NCBI GenBank assembly: GCA_037043235.1
Contig: JAWRVZ010000135.1
Location: 1,475,501-1,539,500, forward strand
From: Rhodeus uyekii
Lineage: Eukaryota > Chordata > Actinopteri > Cypriniformes > Acheilognathidae
Direction of reading: 5' to 3'
DNA: 64,000 nt
In this document: piece by piece, positions 1 to 12,433 of the stretch
Position numbering within the stretch: position 1 is the stretch's first letter
Layout of the letters: every line of letters starts with the position of its first letter
Notes under the pieces: model-generated
The model's database searches: none
Seen by the model: the letters and a program-made list of their open reading frames with translations, nothing else
What the model was told of the DNA's origin: nothing
Position numbers and translations under genes: made by a program

Positions 1-1105
1 GACAAGGCCCATTGGTCCAGTACGAAAGGACAGTGCTTCCGTGACAGGTCAGCCAATTGTCAGAGCGATGGACTCTGTATAGCCCTCATTTCTCGTGACT
101 TGAGTAAAGAAAAAAGGAACGCTGGCAGCAGGCAGGCCATCATTCCCGCAATACGTCAGCGCACTCGTAAAGCAGCCCGCGGTGTCAACTCTGATGCATG
201 TTATTCTCCATTCTGATACAAAATGAAAAATGAATGAAGACATAACTGTCAGAGAGATAACAGCAAATTACAAGGAACAGCAAAGAGAACGTAATAGCCT
301 ACATTGTGCTTTTTCTCATAATCCAAAATATGTTTATGGACTGTCATTTTTCAGTGTTAGTGAATATTAAAACCTGCAGCAAACATATAAAGAACATTTC
401 CTGACAGTGCGGCAAGATAGGTGAGTTATGAATTATGGTGATGTCTGATCAGTACTGGCTGTATATTTTCCTTTCAGATGGAATGAGCAGCAAGAGTTTG
501 TGTTTACCCAGAGTTCTGTGCCTCTCCTCTTCATCAGATAGCCGTAAATGGTGGAGCTAACTGGCTTACGTTCATTTTAACAGGTTTGATGATGCACTTC
601 ATTGACCTTCACAGTTATTAATGAGGTAAACATATGCATTGCCTCTGATTGGCTCTCTAGAACACAGAGGAAAGTGCTGGTCCATGAGATGCTGACATGA
701 AGAGAGTATTGAAGGGGAAACACATGGGCAGAGGCTCTGGTGACTCATGAGGGTGAAATGTGTTAATGAGGCCTCGCTTGTGTGATGTGAAGGTAGAGCT
801 AATGTGAAACGACTCTACAGACATCCAACTGTCCTTCAATGCTTGTGTCCAACCATGCAGGGTTGCTCTTTGAAAGGTCAGGATTATACTAAAGGCAGAA
901 CACCGTTTAACTTTCTCTATGGATCACAGACATCAGCCAGGAGAAATCTGAGAGACAATCAAAAATTAACATAATTGATTAGGAACAGGTGAACACAGGA
1001 ACACCTTACTGAAAAACACATGGGTCAATGACATAAACTAAATTTAAAAAATAAAGGTTCTTTAAAGAACCTTGCAAAAGGTATCAGTTTCCACAAATAT
1101 ATTAT
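1..1105. other. Unique non-coding DNA
   Basis: AT-rich sequence with only short chance open frames. I see no exon, splice-bounded frame, RNA gene or clear transposon here. Confidence 0.5.
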
Positions 1106-1440
1106 GCAGTACAACCGTTTTCCACGTTTATGTTGAGAAATATTTCCTGAGAAAATTAGCATATTAGAATCATGTGATACTGAAGACTGAAGTACTGACA
1201 GCTGAAAAAATATGGGGTTTAATCATCACAGGACTTGATCTCTTTAAAATGGAAAACCTTTTTTTGATCAAATAAATTCACTAACTAAAAAACAGAAGAA
1301 TTTTTTTTTCTATACATCATGAATTATTTAATGAAATATCTGAATATACTTGATCAAACAATAATTTATTAATATTTGACATGAAAATAAAAATAATAAA
1401 GAATTAATATTAAAATATTAATAATACAATTAAAAATATG
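1106..1440 (-). repeat. Dispersed repeat family R1, antisense copy
   Basis: Read on the minus strand, this segment resembles the copies at 31895-32275 and 35936-36224. The shared landmarks are a stretch reading roughly TTCAGTcTCAcATGATcC, then CATATTAGAAT and a run like AAGAAACATTTCTT. It is diverged and AT-rich. I recognise the family as common in cyprinid DNA, but I cannot assign it to a transposon class. Confidence 0.5.
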
Positions 1441-1479
1441 AGCTTTTTGTCATCATCAGGCTACTTTTAGACTTGAATT

Positions 1480-2128
1480 CTGGTATTCTCTGGCAAATGC
1501 CAATCAAGCTGCAAAGTGCTAAGCTGTGAGCACAGGTCCCACTAGTGGACCCTCATACCACCCTCATGAAGTGTGTTTTTGACAGTTTGGTCAGAAACAT
1601 GCAGACCAATGGCCTATTGGAGGTCATTTAGTAGGACTCTGGCAATGCTCCTCCTCGCATAAAGGACTGGAGGCCGGTCCTGCCGCTGGGTTGTTATCCT
1701 TCTATGTAGCGCTCCTCTGGTAACAGCCTGTCTCCCGGTATCTCCTCCATGCTCTTGAAACTGTGCTGGGAGAAACACCAAACCTACTTGTGATGACACT
1801 TATGAGCAGTACTGCCTGTACAACCTGATTGGGTTGCAGGTATTGCCACATGCTATAGACAGTGACAATGACCCTAAGAAAACACAAAACTAAAGGAAAT
1901 TCAGTCAGGAAGAATAAATAGAGAACAATTGTTTTATGGCCATCAGCTGCAAAATCATTCCTTTTTTGGGAGTTGCCTCTCCAGTGCACCTGTAGTCTCT
2001 TTCATTTGCGTCAAAGCAGGTGAAACTGATTCACAATCCCTTATTCTTCCAAATTGGACAGACTGATGTATCTTAAGTTTAACTGACTTACTGACTAAGT
2101 GTTCCAGTATTATTTTTTTAATCAGAGT
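1480..2128 (-). mobile_element. Decayed Tc1/mariner-type transposon remnant
   Basis: The minus strand carries the N-terminal part of a Tc1-like transposase (see 1581-1853). The plus-strand end near 2098-2128 (gtgttccagtattattttt and following) resembles the terminal region of a fish transposon whose ends read like tgttccctttatttttttgag. The left boundary is vague: sequence resembling the element can be followed back to about 1480, but no terminal repeat is visible there. No intact transposase remains. Confidence 0.5.
1581..1853 (-). pseudogene. Tc1-like transposase, N-terminal fragment
   Basis: The minus strand encodes a helix-turn-helix segment containing RFGVSPSTVSRAWRRYRETG, typical of the paired-like DNA-binding domain of Tc1-type transposases. 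It starts at a Met-Trp-Gln at about 1853. After a frame change near 1705 it continues with residues like TTQRQDRPPVLYARRSIAR, as expected for the linker and second helix-turn-helix. The catalytic DDE domain is missing. The change of frame and the missing C-terminal two thirds mark it as dead. Family assignment rests on the helix-turn-helix only. Confidence 0.6.
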
Positions 2129-5100
2129 ATTTGTCAACCATTTAAAAAAATAGGGCAAAAATGGATCTGGTCTGGTGTGCTTGTTTAAAATGTTAATTTT
2201 GTTTAATAGGCAGTGAGATGCGACTTTAAAAACCACTTAAGACCAGCAAAGCGCATGTTTTTTTTTTGGTTTTTTTACATGGCAGGCCAACATTTCTAGC
2301 CTGAGGAAAGAACTATATTTTTCATTTCAAGCAGACCCGAAAGGATATGAAAAGTCATTTGAGACACAATTCAAAGACCATAACACGCTGTTGCTTTATC
2401 TGTGCCTTTTCAAATGGTAATAAAATGCCTGGGTTTCTATTCACAATGTTATGTAAATACTCCCTCCTGAAATGGCATACACATGGCACAGTAACATCAT
2501 CGGTTTAGATAAGACCCACTTCCTGATGAATATCAAAGGTTTATACCTTTGTTCATCAGCTGAGGCGATGGCAGCAGTTTCCGTTATTACCAGGGATTGT
2601 GACAGAACTAGATCAGTACAAAAGGTGAATTCCCCATGACCAGGTACAGAAAGACAGAGACAGACAGTGAGTACAATTCATCAAAAGGAGGGATCTAAGG
2701 ACACGAATCCACATACAGCAACAGTATGAAGAAATGCAGACTTTGTGCAAATGAGTCTTCTCAAACCTTTTCATTTGGATGATGCAATTATTACACTTTG
2801 TGATGATGTAACTATTGTATTTAGCCAAATTAACAGAAAGAAGGATGAGTCAGAGACTCAGGCTTTTTGCCTGCAGTTATTGGATGCTGTTTGAAAATAC
2901 ATCAACAGACATTTCAGCAGTCAATTTATCATAAGGTTTAAAATTCACTCCACTGAGAGCAAACTGAATTTCAGCAGGCTTTTTTGGCAGAGCTGCAGTC
3001 TTTTGAATATGTGCCTCAGCAAACTAATACTCTGTGCTCAAGGATGCAGCTGCTGTATTTTTTTGACCTGGACATTTTTTCGCGAAGAGGAAAAGGGTAG
3101 ATACTGAGTAAGGTCAACTTTGGAGCGAGACCTGTCCGGAAACACCAGTTATCACAACTGACACTTTACTAGAGGAAGGTCGAACTCTGCCTGTCATCTC
3201 ACTTGCAATGAAACGATTCTGACTCCATCCTCAAGTGCCACAAATGTATAAGGCCTGTAAAAGCAGAATACATTGAGTTATTAATGTAGCTGCAGCTTCT
3301 TTATTTGGGAACTGGGAAATACCAGTAGGACATATTTTTTTGGTCATGGACAGTGTTGATCTCGTCAACAAAACCAAAAATGTTCGTTAATCTTGTCAAA
3401 TATAACAAAGAAAATGTGTATTGTAAAGATAATAAAATTTTACTATTCCGTTTAAAATGTATTTTTTAATTTTCAATGCACTAATTTTTTTTTAAAATAT
3501 GATAAAACGGAAGAGCAGGGACTTGATTCAATGCATTGGTTATGGATTGGATGGAGACAGATCTGAATGAAAGCTTGCAGATGATTGTAAGAAATAGGTA
3601 GGGTTTAAGAGTTTCACAGGAAGTTTTGACTGTTTAAAGAATTATGATGTCCAACAAAAATTTTACATGCACACATTGTTCACAATAAGATCAATAACAT
3701 AAATTTAGAACATAGATATGGGGAAGTTTTAAAGTTTAACTAATTGCGTTATTAATAAAAAAAAACATTTGCCATAACTTAGCATTTAATGTTATTTTTA
3801 TAATATGAAATATTTGAATAATGAAATATTTAAAGATATTTTCTTCAAAAGACAAAAACAAACTGTATATAAATTATCACTGAACCTGAAACAACATTCC
3901 TGTGGAACAAACATAAACCCCATTAAACCAGGTTTAGTTTTACAAACGATCAATTTGCCTGGGATTGCGAGGATCCAGATAAAACGACAACAATAATCCA
4001 GGTTTTATTCAGCAAAATCACCCTTCAGCAAATGGAAGTGATGAAGGAGCAGAGGTCAGAAAGATCCCGAGAGGAATGAGAGAAGATTTCAGGAGAAGAC
4101 AGCAGTACCTTTGAACAGTGTACTTAGCATGCAAGGCCTACCTGCCTGGCCCTGGTGGGTAAGCGATCATTTTCTCACATTCTCTTCTGGTTTGCTCCTC
4201 TGATCTACAAACCATACCTGAGGCTATGGAATCAGTCTTGCCAGGAATCCACACAGGCCTTCACCATCTGAGAGGTCCTAAGAGACACAGTTAAGCCAAG
4301 CATGAAGAGGAGCCCTACAGGGGGTGGAGGAGGAGGAGAAGAACAGAGGAAGAGGCCTCTATGGAGAGAAAGAGACATTGACTATCAGACAGGACAAGCC
4401 TGGTTAGGCACATCCTGCTTACCGTGGAAGAGAGAGGCATTCTGGGGCCCGGCAGGCTGGTGGAGCGGAAAGAGCCCGTCAGGGAGGATAGGGAAAAACC
4501 TGATAGGAAGATAAAATGTACAAAGAGTTTGGCTGGTAAGGAAGAGATGTGAAAACAGACCAGTGCAAGAGATGAGAGGCTTATAGATGAGAGTGACTTA
4601 TCATTCCAGCATGCTCTTGAGCCATGGGCCACTTTCCTTGAAGAGTGTTTTGAAGCGTCAAAGCCGCATTGCTAGATAAAATTCACCAAAACTCAGCAAA
4701 AACACCCAAAATGACTACAGCAAAGAATATAAATGAGACAAACAAAATACAGAGCAGCAATGCTTTTGTGAAGAGTGCCGCAGGTAGGTGATGATGCATT
4801 CACGGTCCTCTTGAGGAGAAGGGCAATTTCAATAACAGCACAAGGCCTGCAAGCCACAGAAAGCGGCCCTTGTCCCTGCAGGCCATTGGTTTAAGTCCAG
4901 ACCGCAGCTGGGCCAGTAAGTGCCTCATTTAGGGAGACTGAGTCAGGAGATGGGCTTGACTGAGCCAGGAGAAGATTACCAGCCCTTGCCCCCGGATAAG
5001 TACCGACTGCTGGCCAATTTCGTTCCAAACACAGAGAAAATGGCAGCTGGGTCTGTTACATTTTTACATTACTTGCTCAAGTTACTGCTGGCCAGAAAAC

Positions 5101-6490
5101 ATGGACCATTTACAGAATGAAGCTCTACGCTGTGCTATAAAATGAGCAATGGAGGCCCTGGTTATAAACTGACAGCTATATTGGTGACTGTTAGAGTGTA
5201 TGTGTTGTTTCTAGTCTCTTTCATTCCTCTTCGCCAGCAGCAGGTGTTTATCTATGTCGCATCCTTGAGAATCACAATGAAAACACCTCTAGGAAAACAC
5301 ACCCATCTGCTTTGAGGATGGATCCTCTGGGAAGCTGTGGACTGTGGGCATTGGCATTTCACATGTATGAAAACAAATGCTAGCACATATTATCATATCA
5401 ATACTTCTGCCACTCAAGCAAACTATGAGGGTCAGACCCTCTAGGGCGTCTTCCGGTCACCTCATTTTCAGGAAGAAAACACGTGATTTTGGGTGACAGG
5501 TGCAGACAGTGACATACACACAACTGTAGTGCACAATGCTCATGGTTTTTAATCAAAACCAAAGAGACCATATGGACAGTTATTATCAAGGGAAAGCAAT
5601 AAACAGCCACAAATATCCTGCTCTAATCACACTGCGAGATGTAAGTGTGTTTTAGCATTTCCACCTGAGGCTGTGCTCATTTATTGCTTTATTTATTAAG
5701 AGAGAAAGAAACCATTTGCCTTTTGAATCAAACACACTTACCATAGTTTTCAGACTATGCCAATCCTTAGTATTAACTCTTTGTGACTGGGGACCCATGA
5801 CCAGTGATTTCTCTGAATGCTATGACCACCATATTACAGTTTGAACTTTAAATGTAAAATATAATCCCTAAAGGTGAGATAGCGTAACAAACTGCCTTAA
5901 GCTCCCACAATCTAGTGGACTTAAAGTCCCTGTGTACTTCTTAAAGGTGAGCAACTTGGAGGAGTGAAGCTCAGTATGTCTTTTTTACCCATCAAACCAT
6001 TAACCTTATACCTCACAACATTCCTATTCAACTGTAGGTCAGGCTGACATTTTGATTAACACAAGTACAATTTTTAAAATGCCTGTGCAATATTTCCCAC
6101 AAGACGGTTGAGGTTGCAAGGGACGAGTTCCGACATTATTTTTTGATATTAAAATTGATCTTTTCAAGATTGCAGACGCAGATTGCAAAGAGTTACACCA
6201 CAGCAAAAGTCAGGAAGGCATAAATCACGAGGGAGGTTTCATGCAAGGAGAAGTCTGCAAATGAAGAGTAGAGGGTTTGACAGATGTTGGGGCTTAAATG
6301 TAAAATGATGAAAAGGAAACTAGAGCAGAGACAAAACCCTGATTTGCAAATCAGAGACTTCAAATATTATTATACAACTTCTGACAAAACAAACAAGAGA
6401 ATACATTATATAATATTATTATAATATTTTTTCAGTGAAGAAGAAGAAACAAACTCCCACTATTTCAGCAATGATTATTATGACTATAGA
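2129..6490. other. Unique non-coding DNA
   Basis: About 4.4 kb with scattered short frames, none resembling a known protein. A short segment around 3355-3470 (cagtgttgatctcgtcaaca and following) may be a remnant of a fish DNA-transposon end, but no partner end is visible. The region 4880-5125 is less AT-rich and has no recognised content. Confidence 0.45.
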
Positions 6491-6491
6491 C

Positions 6492-6812
6492 TATTCTAGT
6501 ATGCTATTCTAAATTCAGCCTATCTTTATGAATGAGCCTTTGATTCATTTATTCAACAGATTTGTTAAAAAAAATACTGATTCATTCATAAATAACAGAC
6601 TAACATATACTGGTTTTGTGATGCTTATAGGGCAGAAATGGTAAGAGCAGCATTCTAGTATGCAGTTCTGAATTCAGCCCATCTTTTTGAGTGAGTCATT
6701 GAATCATTTACTCAACCGAATAGTTCAAAACCTTGGATTCGTTCAAGAATAGAACAACACTATTATGCATTTGTCTGATTTGTGATGATTCTAATGTGGC
6801 TTTGGTTGAAGT
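6492..6812. repeat. Tandem duplication, two units of about 160 bp
   Basis: The segment beginning attctagtatgc at 6493 is repeated from 6652. The same order of landmarks occurs in both units: attcagcc, catctttttga or tatctttatga, a run of ttcattta and cattca motifs, then tttgtgatg. Many substitutions separate the units, so the duplication is old. The pattern of repeated attca blocks resembles a decayed fish DNA transposon. No coding potential is seen. Confidence 0.6.
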
Positions 6813-9031
6813 TATTTTCCGTGTTGGAACAAAAATGGACAGAGTAACTGGCAATATTAACTTTGTTTATTAAACAGATTTGTAAAAGCAATATAATGCA
6901 ATTATATAATATAATATACATGTTACTGATGCATGTTCAAGAAAACCAACCCTAACAAACTGCCTTTCTAATCCTTCTAATGGGTCTCTCTCTCTCTTTT
7001 TCCTCTCACTCTCTCTTCCACCTCGCCCATCCACTCTTCTGATCTGACCAACATTGGCTGTAATAAATGCAAATAAGATTCCTGTATGATGTGATCTGGA
7101 TAGTGATGTCGTTTGAGGTCCAATTCGGTCACTTACTTGTGTGCAAACACGGTGCACTCTCTTCAGAAAAACAAATACGGCTAAGCCACGTACAGCCACA
7201 GATGGAAGGAGTCTGAAAATATACACCAGCGAACGAGGGACATGACACCCAGGTGCACGTTAAATTAAGTGCATGAAATTAGTGCCCAAACAAGGGCATT
7301 TATGCCAGGAAAGGACATAGTTTTCCTCAGTGACTAAAAATGAAAATCTTTAAAAATGAACTGATTTTTAATGTAGCGTTATTTGTTGATAAAGGTATTT
7401 GAGAAGTGGTGGGTCAACAATTTCTGTCCTCTGTTAGTCAGAAGTGGATGGAACAGCTCTGGTTATCCAAATACGCTCATTTCATGATTTGGTTTTCTGC
7501 CAGTTTGATTATTTGTCTGTACGAAGCAACGGCCAGATTTTTTTCCAATGCTCCTCAAATGCCATTGCTTGCACCCTGGCACCTGTCAAAACATAAAAAA
7601 CAGTTCAAATTGTCTGTTTAGTCCCTGCACCTGTCCTGTGTATACTCTACCTGGTGTGAGGCACAAGGCCAACTCGCTCTGGGTCAACAGCCAGAAGATA
7701 TTCATCTGTAAACAGGATTGGGAGAGAATGTAATTTCAAGCCAATAATGCTTCCATATGCTCCCCTGTGAACGCTTTCTCTAGTTTCATTAAATTTCGAT
7801 GAAGTATCATTTCTCGGAGAATAAATTCACCCCCTGTCCTCCTGTAAGTGCAAGGCTATAAGCGTGATTGCGTTTTTCCCTGAGAGAAAGAAAGCCTGGG
7901 AAGTCTGGATGCTACTCACATTAGACATCATTGTCTCTGCATACTTCCCTATGGGAACAGTTTAATTAAAATCTCTCTCTCACTCTCTCATTCATTTTCT
8001 ATGGCCAGCAGAACGGGTACTGTAGTCTTAGAGTCTGATAATAGTTTTCTCTCGTAGAGCAGTTTTAGGATGCTGTGCATGTCTTCGGTTACACAGAGAG
8101 TGCTTATGATTAAATGTCTGACATGCAGAACAAGGAGAAAAGTGAATAAATAAATAATCCGATGATTCTGAGATGTGCGAACACAAGCTCGCTCTGTCTT
8201 TTGTCCTGCCGTTCAAACAGAGGTCCTAAATTAAGATTTATTAAAGTGCCAAAGAGCAGCACAACACAACAACTGAACAGAGGCAGCTTGTTTGAAGACA
8301 CAGATCAGGATATCAGAATTCTGGGAACTTTGAGTTTGCTCATTTGTCTTTTGTATACATTTACATTTTTGTTGATCCAGTACTATTATCTGACCTGCTT
8401 TAGTCACATCATTTGGATTCATCTAGCAGCTAACATAGTATATGGTATGGCATAACACCTGTCAAGTATGAATCCAGGTCAAATTCCACAGAAATAAATC
8501 AGAAAAATGTGACACTTATTATTTCTATAGTACACAATGCACAATTTTTATTCTTTTTACTGTAATGAATTTATTTATATATATATAAATCTACATTCTT
8601 TGTTTTATGCCTTTTTTAACAGCCATACATTTAAATTGAAAAATGTATTACCCCTGTAATACATTAAAAATTAGGTAACATCATATTCTAGTGTCCTTGT
8701 TACACATGACACAGTAATAACAGTAACTTCTGCATCATTACATGCAACTAACTCTAAACCAAAACTCTAATCCCTTCCCTCAAAAATTGTTTTGTTACTT
8801 TATATTCTCTGTACTTAAATGTATAATTACACTATAACATGGACACCTTAAAATAAAGTGTAACAAAAATATTGTATTACAGTCCTAAGAAAATGATCAG
8901 AATCTTTTAGAATATTGAGAATTGCACAAAAAACTCCAAAAGTAAAAGTTCTGTACACATTAACAGATAACACAATTTAATGACTTTGAATTATATGAAT
9001 CTCAACATGCAAAACAATAATAAAGTAAAAC
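6813..9031. other. Unique non-coding DNA
   Basis: About 2.2 kb of AT-rich sequence up to the DIRS-A insertion point. Overlapping short frames on both strands near 8028-8455 look like chance. Nothing else is recognised. Confidence 0.45.
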
Positions 9032-9076
9032 GTCTCGGGTTACGTATGTAACCCTGGTTCCCTGAGGGGAACGAGA

Positions 9077-9237
9077 CGCTGCGTCGAAGCGCTAGGGGAA
9101 ATAGCCTTGCGTCAGTCACGTGAAGATCTGTGCAACCAATGAGAGACGAACGCGTGTGAATGCGTCACTGCCGGCGATAGCCGGTGACGTCATGAGGAAG
9201 AGCATAAAGGCACGTTTGAAACCGGGGCGCGTCAGCA
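9077..9237. repeat. DIRS-A inner-end inverted terminal repeat
   Basis: This segment is the reverse complement of 13972-14129 with a modest number of differences, concentrated around 9209-9225. It contains the same TCACGTGA (9116-9123), a CCAAT motif and TGACGTCA (9185-9192) as the promoter-end copy. Outside it, 9032-9076 is unique to this end and is complementary to the first half of the ICR. Confidence 0.9.
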
Positions 9238-9283
9238 TGAATGCCTGAAGCGGGCCCGGAGGCGTCAGGAGCTGAGGCAAAGA

Positions 9284-9380
9284 CGCAGCATCTCGTTCCC
9301 CTCAGGGAACCAGGGTTACATACGTAACCCGAGACGTTCCCTTTCAGGGAACTCGAGCTGCGTCGAAGCGCTAGGGGAAC
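9284..9380. repeat. DIRS-A internal complementary region with circle junction
   Basis: Positions 9284-9335 are the reverse complement of the left outer end starting at 9032 (one mismatch seen near 9290). Positions 9336-9380 are the reverse complement of the right outer end finishing at 14151. The two halves meet at gagac|gttcc (9335/9336), the predicted junction of the circular DNA intermediate. In the established DIRS model this region templates completion of the ends and supplies the recombination site. Confidence 0.88.
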
Positions 9381-9429
9381 GCTATACCAACGCCACCTCA
9401 GCGACGCCAGCATCCGGGTGTGTCCCAGC

Positions 9430-10437
9430 TCACTGAGAGAGCACCCTGGTTCCCGGGGCGTCATCGAGGTCTAGCTGGTAGAACCTCATGAATGTGTGCG
9501 ATGAGGACCAGCCAGCCGCAGCACAAACATCAGACAAGGAGACTCCGGAGAGGAGAGCCTTGGATGCCGCCATGCTCCAGTGGAGTGGGCTCGGACCCTC
9601 AAAGGAGAAGCATGTCCGGCCGACTCGTAAGCTAGGCAGATAGCCTTGACTATCCACCTGCTGAGGGTTTGCTTGGAAGCTGGGGCCCCCTTAGGAGCCC
9701 CAAAGCAAACGAACAGTTGGTCCGACTTACGCCAAGTGGCAGTCTTGAGAACGTAAGCGTCCAGCGCTCGCACTGGACAGACCTTGTTCTTGTGCTCCTG
9801 CTCATGATCATCAAATGGGGGAGGGCAGAAGGCCTGCAGCGTGATAGACCGAGCCACGTTAGTGGGAACCTTGGGGACATAGCCTGGCCTCGGGTGGAGG
9901 AAAGCTTTCGCCATCCCGGGCGCAAACTCAAGACATGAAGGGGCCACGGAGAGGGCCTGAAGGTCCCCGACCCTCTTAAGCGAGGTGATTGCCAGCAAAA
10001 GAAGGGTCTTAAGCGAGAGGTTCTTAATAGAGATTTCCTCTAAAGGTTCAAAGGGTGGCTGGGACAGGCCTAGGAGTACCACGGACAAGTCCCAAGCCGG
10101 CACCCTGGTCTGTGCTGCAGGTCTCAGCCTTAGCGTACCACGGAGGAAACGAGTGACTAGGGGGTCCCTGCCCAAGGATACCCCACCCAGAGGTACGCGG
10201 CAAGCCGCTACGGCAGCCACGTAAACCTTCAAGGTGGAGGGGGACAGCCCTGCCGCAAATCTCTTGCAGGAACTCCAGTACTTTGCCGACTTGACAGGTT
10301 ACTGGGTTCACCTGCCTTTCACTACACCAGGACGTGAAGAGTTTCCACTTCAAAGCGTATTGTTTCCTCGTGGAGGGAGCTCTGGACTGAAGGATGGTCT
10401 CAACAACCTCGGCTGAGAGACCGGACTCTATGAGCTG
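9430..10437 (-). pseudogene. DIRS-A tyrosine recombinase (frameshifted)
   Basis: This is the DIRS tyrosine recombinase (YR), which integrates the circular cDNA by strand exchange. Its N-terminal part (SRAPSTRKQYALKWKLF) lies in one frame upstream of about 10265. A 2-nt loss there moves the rest into the frame of 10232-9486, which holds the first catalytic arginine context LKRVGDL. The His-x-x-Arg box reads HSTG instead of HSTR, next to a second frameshift near 9570. The remainder, with the nucleophile context MRFYQLDL, follows in the frame ending at 9430. All expected segments are present in order, so this was a full-length gene now inactive. Its start overlaps the end of the methyltransferase-like region in another frame, as in DIRS-B. 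Confidence 0.88.
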
Positions 10438-11303
10438 GGCCCCCTCAGGGGCCAGACCCACAGCTTCAACAGCTCTGGTTGCGGGTGAAGAATGCAACCT
10501 TCCACCTGGGACAGAAGGTCCCTCCTGACCGGGATCTCCCAAGGGACCCCGTCGAGGAGGGACACGAGGTCCGCGAACCATATTCTGGACGGCCAGTGGT
10601 GGGCCACTAGCGTGAGATGGACCTTGTCCCGGCGAATCTTGGCCAGAACTCCCGGGAGCAGAGCGATCGGGGGAAAGGCCTACAGGCGTAACCTCGGCCA
10701 CGCCTGTATCATGGCATCCCACCCCAGAGGCGCCGGATGTGTGAGTGAAAACCACAGAGGGCAATGGGAGTTTTCTACCGAGGCAAACAGGTCGACCTGT
10801 GCCTTGCCGTACTTTTCCTAAATTTGCTCCACCACCTCGGGGTGGAGTCGCCATTCCTCTGGTCTCGCCCCCTGTCTCGATAGGGCGTCTGCTCCCACAT
10901 TCTGGACCCCCGGGATGTAGGCCGCCCTGAGCGAGAGCAGCTCTCCCTGGGCCCAGAGGAGGATCTGTCGCGCCATCTTGTATAGTGGTCGCGAACGTAG
11001 ACCCCCCTGATGGTTGATATATGCAACCGCAGTCATACTGTCGGTGAAAACAGTGACATGGTGGTCGCGAAGGTCCGGTAGGAACGCACAGAGTGCTCTG
11101 CGGATCGCCAGTAACTCTAGCATGTTTATGTGCCAGGTCTGGTGCCGACTGTTCCATAGACCTTGTGAGGAGCGGTCCTTCATGACCGCCCCCCAGCCCG
11201 AGAGGGAGGCATCTGTCGAGAGAGAGGCTCTCCAAGCCAGAGCCCCTAGCATTGGGCCTTGAGACAGAAACCAAGAATTCTTCCACATACTCAGGGGTGC
11301 GTA
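10437..11303 (-). pseudogene. DIRS-A RNase H and methyltransferase-like region
   Basis: The open part (11288-10818) has the RNase H acidic motifs STDASLSGWG, LELLAI, FTDSMTAVAYIN and GADALSRQ. RNase H removes the RNA template after reverse transcription. Downstream, the same frame continues with VDLFASVENSHCPLWFSL, LLPGVLAKIRRD and WFADLVSLLDG, the segment that the DIRS literature relates to phage Dam-type adenine methyltransferases. Two in-frame stops break it, one just after EQI at about 10819 and one replacing the Tyr of the LYAFPP motif near 10684. The region ends at a stop near 10420, inside the recombinase start. The frame is +1 relative to the upstream RT, through one extra C in a CCCC run near 11303. 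Confidence 0.85.
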
Positions 11304-12400
11304 GGCATCCCCCCGTGACCTTGATAGTGCGAAGCGGGTTCCCTTTCGGGGAAAACCCCTTGGTCTTTAGCCACCACTGCAGGGGCCTCATGTGCAGCAG
11401 GCCCAGTGGAATGATGCTGGATGCTGCTGCCATGAGCCCTAACACCCTCTGAAAGTGTTTGACGGTGAGTGGCTGGCCTAACTTGATGCTCTTGACGGCT
11501 GAACAGATAGCTTGGATGCACTCGGGGGAAAGCCGAGCCGACATCGCCACTGAGTCCCAGACGACTCCCAAGAAGGTGGTTCTCTGAGCAGGAGAAAGGA
11601 CACTCTTCTTGGCGTTCAGCCTCAACCCCAGCTCCTTTATGTTTGCGAGCACTACATCTCGATGTTGCTCCGCTAACTGCGGCGACTGGGCCAGAATAAG
11701 CCAGTCGTCGATATAATTTAAGACACGGATGCCCCGTAACCGCAGCGGAGCTAGAGCAGCGTCCACGACTTTCGTGAACGTGCGGCGTGAGCGCTTGGCC
11801 GAAAGGAAGCACCCGATATTGGTACGCCTTTACCCCAAAGGCGAACCTCAGGAACTTCCTGTGTTGCGGAAGGATGGAGACATGGAAATATGTGTCCTTG
11901 AGGTCGACTGTGACAAACCAATCCTCGGATCTGATCTGCACTACGATCTGTTTGAGCGTTAGCATTTTGAACTTTAGACGCTTGACCGCACAATTCAAGA
12001 GACGTAAATGCAGAATAGGCCGCAACCCTCCATCCTTCTTTGGAACTATGAAGTACCGGCTATAGAACCCGGACTTGCTCTCTGCGAGGGGTACATGCTT
12101 GATGGCCCCTTTCGCCAGCAAAGTGTCTACTTCTTGTTCCATAACCAGAGCCTGCTGGGGGCTTACAACTGACTGTAGGACCCCCGTGAACTGGGGTGGA
12201 GAAACCCTGAACTGAATGGCGTACCCTAAGGTGACCGGGTTACCCGGAATTCTACTAGGGGAACCAGCCTCCCTGGGCTGGCCTCTGGTGCTAAAAACAT
12301 ATCCACCACTGGGCCGGGATTTCCGGGTTCCCGGGTGGACTGCTCTAGGACCCTCCTTGGAGGGGGTGGTTTTCCCATGGCGGGCTGACTGTTGAGCTGC
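11304..12400 (-). pseudogene. DIRS-A reverse transcriptase (frameshifted)
   Basis: Reverse transcriptase copies the element's RNA. The first frame holds GFYSRYFIVPKKDGGLRPIL, a VDLKDTYFHV motif with the first catalytic aspartate and the LPFG box. About 2 nt are lost near 11780, after which the next frame continues with the catalytic YIDD (about 11715-11704), the thumb and a stretch ending MRPLQWWLKTK. The open frame clearly begins upstream of the first Met at 12142, since residues like IQFRVSPPQFTGV precede it and match DIRS-B. Apart from the frameshift, the visible active-site motifs are intact. Confidence 0.88.
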
Positions 12401-12433
12401 TCCAGGGATACACCACCTCGTTGCGGCTTGGCG

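Noticed and set aside
1..60. Possible rRNA fragment (ccagtacgaaaggac)
   Set aside because: The resemblance to a large-subunit rRNA loop covers about 15 bases and the surroundings do not match.
10048..11766. A single 572-residue protein in DIRS-A
   Set aside because: Same situation: RT end and recombinase start are joined through an out-of-frame RNase H region.
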